Shown in pieces: positions 26,301-33,156 of a stretch of DNA of 33,156 nt. This stretch comes from Collodictyon triciliatum (taxonomy: Eukaryota > CRuMs), in the NCBI GenBank assembly GCA_043381765.1, contig JBHJMP010000902.1, forward strand, positions 1 to 33,156, given 5' to 3'. The notes beneath the pieces are model-generated. The model saw only the letters and a list, made by a program, of their open reading frames with translations, was not told the origin of the DNA and did no database searches. Position 1 is the stretch's first letter. Every line of letters begins with the position of its first letter. Both the position numbers and the translations under genes were made by a program.

Positions 26301-26842
26301 TGACCAACGTTTTGATTCCCTTGACACCGCTTCGTTCTATTCTTCAGGATATTTCATTCTTTAGACGCGAGCAGTTTGTTGTGTCAGAAAAGCTGGCAGA
26401 AATCAATCCTTTGTCCTTCAACCAAGCCATCACCTCTCGTTACTTTGTTCCGTACCAACCACCGATTTCTCAGGTTCAGATGATTCATCTCATCCCATAT
26501 TCTCTAGTTCTGCATTCTTATTTCCCTTGCCGTAATAAATATTTAGGAGGACTCGCCCTTGGATAAATCCCGCAAGGTTGATGAATACATCGAACAAGTG
26601 GACCGCCGTCTCATGGTATATACCTTCTTGACAATTGAAAAATAGAAAAGAAGAAAAAAAAGTACGTTGCATCCTCCAAATACTTCTACTTATTGCTGTC
26701 CACTGGTTTATATTTATTATTTTCCTGTCGAATCTAGGGAGACGTGCTTTGGAACCCTGCTTATTTGGGTGAAAATCAAGAAAATGGAAAAGCTGGCTCG
26801 TCTAACAGGCCGAGCAAACGTGTCTCGCTTATCGGGAAATGA
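23371..26842 (+). CDS. OSCA/TMEM63 (CSC1-like) mechanosensitive-type channel
   Basis: Nine exons: 23371-23588, 23808-23938, 24057-24271, 24377-24495, 24639-24926, 25071-25214, 25324-26473, 26547-26615, 26738-26842; phases agree at all eight junctions, giving 812 residues, the usual family length. The N-terminal helices are followed by the cytosolic RRM-like domain (about 189-372: MTGLPKLPYKAAELTDFF ... GRAFITFDSVDA) and then the signature PEPQDILWENLG and a 7TM-type membrane block with the H-x3-T-x-T-like stretch RHYSLTGTQTG shared by the OSCA/TMC/TMEM16 superfamily. A short charged C-terminal tail ends GKAGSSNRPSKRVSLIGK. Family members form plasma-membrane or organellar non-selective cation channels opened by osmotic or mechanical force. 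The donor of exon 1 (GTTACT) was chosen by phase and is the weakest junction. Confidence 0.9.
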
Positions 26843-27519
26843 TGCGCTGTTCCCTTCGAATCTTCCCCTTCCTTATTCACACTTTACCTTCTCATACTAT
26901 TACAAACCACCCAGCCAAAAATTCCTCTCATTATCTGTCGCCATCATTTCTCATTTTTCCGTTGTTGTCATCTGACGAGGCACGTGCAACCCTTAGATGC
27001 CCTTTGATATTTCCTTGAGAGAGTGGAGCCCTGAAAGATGGGCTCACCATTCTCATATACCCTGACTATGAAGCAAAGAAGAAATAAATAAACGCACTGG
27101 CGGGTGAACCAAGTGTTTTACTGTTTTTTCAAATGAACTCACGCCTGGTGATGGAAACCAGCCTGATTCTAGCTGGGTACTGCTAATTGAAGTTGGCGGT
27201 GCAGATTTTTGAAAAAGAAAAAAAAAAGGAAGAGAAGGTGGAATGAATGTTAGAATTCATCACAAACAACAACAAATCCATCATATGCACCATGTTTGTT
27301 CGTGCGTTCCGTTTGTTGAATCTCTGGCCTTTCTCTTTCTTTCACTTTCAACACAAACTCCCGAGCGAAAAAGTTAGCCAGTCTCGATTTTGATTTTGTT
27401 GTGAGGACTGTTGCTTTTTTTTTTTTTCTGAAAAAAGTGACCAAATAAAACGTTATGAGCGGGTTCCTGTCGTACTTTGCATCAGCGTCATGGTCGCTTT
27501 AAACTGTTCTAGGATGTTT
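26843..27519. other. Convergent intergenic region
   Basis: Between the 3' ends of the OSCA-like (+) and three-RRM (-) genes. An AATAAA at 27083-27088 could serve the OSCA-like transcript. A poly-T patch lies at 27415-27427. No further coding signal seen. Confidence 0.55.
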
Positions 27520-30500
27520 TTAATGTTGGTTGGATTTATTGAACGAAACTTTTAAAATTTTTCGGCCAATCTGATAGCCATTCATCCCACGAATTGCCCT
27601 CTGTGCATCTTCGATTCTATAGTACCTCACAAATCTGGGTGTAATTAATCCATTTGAATAACCATTCCCACGAAAAAGAGTGATAGGAGATATTGCTTAG
27701 GGCATAATAAGTAAGAATCAAACCCGTATCCGCGGCTGTCTCCCGTGACATGGTCCTTCACAACCTTTTTTATTTTTATTATTTTACGATTACAATAAAC
27801 AAAAGGAATATGAAACAATTGGATTGGATTCGCTGCATTATTGTATTCTTTGCTGATTTTTATGCAGCATAAATATTCCAATGCCGATTTTTTTAACATT
27901 ATGGTAAAAGAATTAAACAAATGTAAAACGATTCAAAAAGAAAGAAAAGAAAAAGAATTAACCTTGACACTGTCGATTTGCCCAAAAGGCAGAAAAAGCT
28001 CTGCAAGCTTCGTCTCTGTCATCTCAGGCGGCAGATGGAAGATAAAAAGGTTTGTATTTTCAACCGTCGGCCGCTATACAGCACATAATCAGGATTGAAC
28101 CAAAATCCTCCTCTTGAAAAAAGAAAAAGAGAAAGAAAAAGAAAAAGAGAAAGAGAAAGAGAAAGAGAAAGAGAAAGAGAAAGAGAAAGAGAAAGAGAAA
28201 GAGAAAGAGAAAGAGAAAGAGAAAGAGAAAGAGAAAGAGAAAGATATAAGAGAAGTAAAAGAAAAAAAGAAGGAAAATATCCCCATCGCAGCTGGGTAAT
28301 ACCTCTTGTATTCCGCCCAATCCCAGCGGCGGAGGAAAAGTATATGGACCTTGACCCCCTGAGAGCGTAAATGGAATATGTGGGTAGTATCCCATCGGGG
28401 GTGAATGTGGCGAGGCTGGGTATAATGAAGGAGAATGAGGAACATTCATAACAACTTCCGGGCTGACTGGCGGAATCCCAACAAAGGGAGGAGTCAGAGG
28501 CATCATATACGGGAGATTGTACCCTGTAGGGTGATACTCTGTGTGTAATAAGGCATTAGGGGTGTGATTATGTCCTTGGGAATATCGCCCGCGCAGTGAT
28601 GCATCCTTGTTTCTAGGTTGTGGGCGGTGAAAAAAACTATCTTTCTCTTCGCGATAGCCGTGACCAAAGTGATGAGGAGCATGGGATGACTTTGAAGTAC
28701 GATAGTGCTCACGAGTGGTAAAAGACCCACCAGGCCCGCTCTGATTACGATGTGCGTAATTTGCGGGGAAATAGCTATGGGATTGAGTAAAGGGACTCAT
28801 ATGTAGCCTTGGGGATGTTGAATTGCTCTTTTCATTTCGACTGGTTGGTGACATTGAATAGTTACGCGCGGCTCTCCCACCATCCCAAGCCGGAGCTGCT
28901 TTACTGGTGATATAGTGGTCATTTGTATGGATTGAAAGTTTTTGGAGCTGTGCATTAAGTCGCTCTTCTTCAATCTGGTGGAGCCGGGATGGCCGTTCCT
29001 GAGGGTATTTTGGTGTATGAGACGGGCTCACGTGTCCCGTCATATTTGAATAGTTAATTCTATTTCGGCGGTCTAGTTTTTGTTTCTCCGAGTCTGCATA
29101 TTTGACTATTTACATTTATTTTTAAAGTAAATTATTTTAATGACAAAATTTGGAGGACGAGTACATATGAACATAAATTTACAGACTGGATTTCTTCACA
29201 ACTGTGAATTTATTAGAAATAACACAAAAAGAAAACCAGAAACCCATGGTAATTGATACAAAAAATTCTTCCTACACCAAGATAGTATACCTTGTATTGC
29301 AGCCGGTGTGCCAGAAAGAGGTCTGCCATTGATTGCTTCAATCGCCTGGGCGGCCTGTTCCTTGGTGGAAAATCTGTTTTGCGACCACATAATAAGTCTG
29401 TAATAATCTATTATGTATATACCTCTCTCTCCCCCATTGTGCAACATAAAATAACTAAAAATATTTTACTCGTGATTATTTATTCTTTCAAATTGTGCTT
29501 TTTTCAAAAACTAAAATATGGAATCGTAAATAATGACTTGCAAATAAATAAAATTAAAGATGTGAACGCACCTCACAAATCCTATCTGACGACTAAACCC
29601 TGTAAGCGGGTCCACCATGACTCGAACTTCTTCGATGATTCCATACGGAGAAAAGAGAATTTTAAGACCAGATTCCATCATATCTGGAGGCAGGTTCTTG
29701 ACGTAGAGGTTGTTGCTTGGTTCAGGTTGATTGAGATGGGGAGGAATGCTAAGTTTACAAAGAAGGGTCTTATTTCCAACTTGAGTCCGATTCAGCTTTT
29801 CAATGGCTACTTGTGCCTAAAAGAAAGTTTTTAAAAGAAAAATAAAAGTATATCGCCACTTGTATGAGAGAGAATGGGACTGAAGGAGGATATATCTGAA
29901 TACCGTTCATGATAAAAAAAAATCACCCTAATATTGTAGCAAAAACGATGAGAAGAGAACTTCATTATTGATATGATGTAACATTACCTGTTCAGCCGCT
30001 TCGTATCTCACAAAGCCATACCCGAGACTTTGCTTTGAGCGAGGATCGACCATAACTCGACATGACTCTATTTTCCCATATGGCTCAAACATCAAAAGAA
30101 GCTTTGCGTCATCGATATCGGAAGGTAGATACTTGACAAAGATGTTACAAGGGTCGGTGACTATTTCGTGAGAAGAATAAGTTAGCTTTCCAATCCCCAA
30201 GATTATATGTGAGGCTTTCGGAAGACATTACTCAGTTTTTCTTGAACAAAGAATTGCACAAAAAAAAAACCAAATAATAGGGAAACCCCATTTCGTTCCA
30301 ATCTAAATGTATTTGATTCCTCAAACAGATAAATAAAGAAGGAAGAAAGCAAAGATCTCTAGATAGCTTTTAGATCTTTGATGAAATAATGCACCGTTGT
30401 CGTAGTTTTTCCTTCTTTTTGTTATCACCATTATTAATCTAACAATCCCACTCAGCAGACCATTGTGTTACATAAGTGGCAAAGTAGAGTATTCCTTACC

Positions 30501-30539
30501 TTCATTGGGAGGCGCCAAGAATGGGTCGGCCGTGTCCAT
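27520..30539 (-). CDS. Three-RRM RNA-binding protein, ELAV/CELF-like
   Basis: Exons 30500-30539, 29988-30160, 29572-29817, 29291-29373, 28303-29093, 27963-28073, 27724-27764, 27520-27634; about 532 residues. It starts MDTADPFLAPPNE. RRM1 (about 18-93) has NIFVKYLPSDIDD and GYGFVRY; RRM2 (about 107-180) has NLYVKNLPPDMM and IGFVRF; a long Pro/Ser/His/Tyr-rich linker follows; RRM3 at the C-terminus has NLFIFHLPPEMTETKLAELF, SRGYG and a normal end. Two close RRMs, a spacer and a C-terminal RRM is the ELAV/CELF layout; such proteins control splicing, translation and decay of mRNA. All junctions keep phase except inside exon 3, which is 246 nt where 245 is needed: one extra A in the AAAA at 29759-29762 shifts the frame between RRM1 and RRM2. 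A 43-nt intron (29716-29758) would also restore frame but would remove the last strand of RRM1. Confidence 0.85.
28111..28252. repeat. (GAGAAA)n hexamer array
   Basis: About 20 near-perfect units in the intron before the RRM3 exons of the three-RRM gene; CTTTCT/TTTCTC on the sense strand, starting about 50 bases after the 5' splice site. Confidence 0.95.
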
Positions 30540-31453
30540 CGCGTCTCTGTGATGGTGAAACATGTATATCAGGTTGGAACATGTAAAAAAGTATGGCATG
30601 ACCTCTCACAGCGCGGACGTCATTGCAAAGTCAATACTCTGAATATACACGGAAACATATATTCTCGTCAAAGACAAAAAAGAAATCAAATACACACAGC
30701 TGTTTATTCAGAGAGGGAGAGAAAAAGTGAAGTGAACCGTTGCGGCTTTGTCTGGTTGCCTTACAATACATATTTCATTTGTGTGCCGAACCATATTCAA
30801 CTCTGTCAGCAGGTTTTTCTTTTGGGACTGCTGCTTCGTGTTATCCTGGACTTACGTCAACATATCCTCTCTTTGATATTTTCTCTTGGCTTTACGAAAA
30901 GCCGATTGCCTGGCTCCAGACGGAATTGAAAAAGGGGGAAAAGAAAAGAGAAAAGCCATGGCTCGATCTACAAATCGAAGAGGCGGCGATCCTTCGTGGC
31001 ATTTTTATTTTATTTCGACAGAATAGTTTTTTGCGAGAATTTGAAACACATAACACACATAAAGTAAAAAACCCCAAATTAAAAAAATGCCTCGATCAAA
31101 TGTCAAAATCAAAACCGTAAGAATTGGGAAAGGTGGAGATCGTTTCCAGAGGGAAAATAAAAAACAGCAAGGAGAAAGGCTGGTGTTCAAAACGGCACTT
31201 CCACAATAGATCAAAATCCACATTTGGATGACTGTTGCCTCGTCTCAGTTGATGTAAGACTTAAACTTTAGCATAATGTGGAATATATAGTGGGACAATT
31301 TAAATGCTCGTTTAAGGCAGCCAACTCTCAAGCGCGTTGTGTCGTGTCAAAGGAAAAAATTACATGCTGCGCAAGTATTGACAGTTATTTGACTCCCAAG
31401 CTACAGGTTTGTCCAACTGCACCGAATCACTGGGACGGACACAATTTATAATC
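30540..31453. other. Intergenic region between RAD52 and the three-RRM gene
   Basis: About 0.9 kb upstream of the three-RRM start codon. A plus-strand ORF (30740-31120) crosses it but shows no recognisable motif or splice context; I see no supported gene. Confidence 0.5.
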
Positions 31454-33098
31454 TTATAGACATGCTGGCGGAGAGCAACCCAAGTCTGTGTGTGTTGCTG
31501 TGGCTGTGGATGAATTGGATTCCTGGTCTGCCGGCCTACCATTCCCTGGCGCTTTGTTGTGTACCGACTTCAAAGAATCAGCTGTGTCATTGTGCCCAGG
31601 AGAGCGCTTCTGCAGCGGGACTACATCTTGACCAGCCACTCTCGGATTTGCTTGCGCGCTCCCAATCTGCATCTCACCCTTCGCACGACTGTCCGTCCGA
31701 ATCGTGTTTTCCACAAGATCGTAAAAATCTACAGATTAAAGAGGGGATTAAATATTTGCTTCCGTGCTTTCCCACGCAACTTTTCGGTTGTATACTTCGA
31801 AAACTGATCGTTTAGAAAACAAAAGAGATGGCCACCGTCATCCGCAAAGTCAGCAAAGGCGTCGTCCATCCCATTAAAGGTATCCACAGAAATCTTTTCC
31901 ATCCCAGCAGCCTTTATGTGAGAATGGTGTGAATGTGCTGGAGGTGCTTTTGCGGCTACTGCGTTTGGTTTGAATGAGCTTGAAGCTTGGTGAGGGACGT
32001 TTTGAGTTGCTGCAGGCTTTGATGATATACTGCTTTGGTGCGCACTTGCGGAGTAGCCAGACACGGGCCCAGCTTTCGCTAGATTTATAGTCGTCATCAG
32101 GGCATGACACGCAAGCCAATAAATGATGAACTACTCTATATTGATTGGATATGTTTTCGTGTTTACAAGGCAATGAACCAGCAGATTTGGAGCGAGGGTC
32201 TTCCTGTATGAGTTCAGTAAAATATGAGCGATCCGTATTTGCTCTATACGAAGGTAAACATATGTCTGATGAGATAATATACCTTCTTGTGCAGACCTTG
32301 GATGTGGTCTTTATCGTATATACTATTTCCAAGATGATTTCCGAATAGGCGAAGGGCTCTCTTCAGGGCATCAGATGTGGCTTCCTATCAAACATCGGCA
32401 CCATGAATTTATTAAAAAAAATATTAAAAAATCGCATAGAAAATTCATCCAACATAGATGTAATGATATACTTCACATGAGTTTTAGCTCCGTCAATCTT
32501 TATATGTAAGGAAATCAGAAAGAAAGTACAAAGAAAATACTTTTTTTGCATGCTCCAAGGCAAGATGTTTTGACTTTTGTTCACTTCCACCGTACCCTAC
32601 GTCCTTTGTAGTGTTGCTTTTAATTAGAAAAGTATAATGTGATACACTCCGCTTTTCATTACTATACTTTAGTTGGCTTTGGAAGGTGCTACTGAATTAT
32701 TTACCTCGTGAAACGTACCATCCTTGAGTGTCACACGAACTATCGCGCTTACACCCACAGAAAATCTGCCATTTGGTGACGGGTCAACCTGTAAAATACA
32801 TATGATAATGTGTAAATATCTTTATTATTTGCAAGATTTATCAGTTCCATGGCGCATTTTATTTTATTTTAAAAATTAATAAAGGCAAAATCGCGGTTCG
32901 ATCAACTTACAAAATCCAAGGTTATATCCAAAACTTGTGAGCTCCACCCATTCCATCCAAAAACTTAAGACGCAAAAAGAATATAAAATATTTTACGAAT
33001 TAACGCATCATTAATTCTACAGATTTTCAAAAGGAATGGATGGATACCTTCATTTGCCAACTCGATTGCTTTGAAGGTAGCGATGTATGATACTTTTG
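31454..33098 (-). CDS. RAD52: RAD52 recombination mediator (5' end outside window)
   Basis: Exons seen, in transcript order: 33048-33098, 32911-32963, 32705-32788, 32541-32603, 32283-32384, 32167-32203, 31836-32078, 31454-31728; all seven junctions keep phase, giving about 302 residues without the first exon(s). The conserved N-terminal ring-forming DNA-binding domain is nearly whole: [60 protein letters not shown] and [18 protein letters not shown]52 anneals complementary single strands and assists strand exchange in homologous recombination. The C-terminal half is low-complexity (Ser/Ala/Pro/His-rich) with an acidic aromatic patch [11 protein letters not shown], which could be a protein-binding site, and resembles no fixed domain. 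Exon 1 with the start codon should lie beyond the poly-A run at the right edge. The penultimate donor GTGGCC is weak. Confidence 0.93.
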
Positions 33099-33109
33099 CT
33101 GAAGATGAC

Positions 33110-33145
33110 AAAAAAAAAAAAAAAAAAAAAAAAAAGAAAAAAAAA
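33110..33145. repeat. A-rich run in RAD52 upstream intron
   Basis: About 25 A, one G, more A. On the RAD52 sense strand it is the poly-T tract directly before the 33098 acceptor. Confidence 0.9.
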
Positions 33146-33156
33146 GGAGACAAAAA

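Noticed and set aside
30740-31120. Plus-strand ORF of 126 codons upstream of the three-RRM gene
   Set aside because: No recognisable domain, no supporting splice sites, and composition like the surrounding spacer; not enough to call a gene.
31462-31815. Plus-strand ORFs opposite RAD52
   Set aside because: Shadows of the last RAD52 exons; they show no motif and no splice context.

Overview
This is nuclear DNA of an intron-rich unicellular eukaryote. Genes are cut by roughly 60 GT-AG introns that I placed by eye, intergenic and intronic DNA is AT-rich, and simple-sequence repeats are frequent. TAA, TAG and TGA all end genes, so the standard code applies. The gene set (PBZ zinc fingers, RBM41-like minor-spliceosome protein, SPX-RING ligase, PTEN-like phosphatase, OSCA/TMEM63 channel, RAD52) fits a free-living protist. 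The long repeat-filled introns remind me of Rhizaria (for example foraminifera) or Amoebozoa, but the sequence alone does not settle this. A run of Ns (18213-19040) is an assembly gap.

Layout. 1-7656 (+): the 3' two thirds or more of a giant gene (about 2218 codons visible, six exons). It encodes an 83-residue tandem repeat, RRM-like segments, a degenerate microbial-type PARG (macro-like) domain, ten tandem PBZ-type CCHH fingers, an unnamed conserved region and five more PBZ-like fingers at the very C-terminus. 7997-10266 (-): RBM41-like RNA-binding protein, eight exons. 10452-12335 (-): aquaglyceroporin, seven exons. 13612-16472 (-): SPX-RING protein with an extra conserved C-terminal region, five exons. 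16955 to the gap (-): C-terminal part of a PTEN-like phosphatase. 19242-19347 (-): possible orphan exon. 19522-22381 (+): HSL-type alpha/beta hydrolase, twelve exons. 23371-26842 (+): OSCA/TMEM63-type channel, nine exons. 27520-30539 (-): three-RRM ELAV/CELF-like protein, eight exons, with an apparent one-base frameshift. 31454-33098 and beyond (-): RAD52, incomplete at its 5' end.

Every exon chain was checked by codon phase: each junction restores the frame and the family motif. The genes do not form an operon or an evident pathway. Two themes recur: DNA-damage and poly(ADP-ribose) biology (PBZ/PARG-like giant, RAD52) and RNA processing (RBM41, three-RRM protein). The most unusual object is the PBZ/PARG-like giant, which looks like a multivalent poly(ADP-ribose) reader whose glycohydrolase-like domain has lost the catalytic signature. 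Low-complexity arrays sit in introns mostly as polypyrimidine on the sense strand, often just after the 5' splice site.
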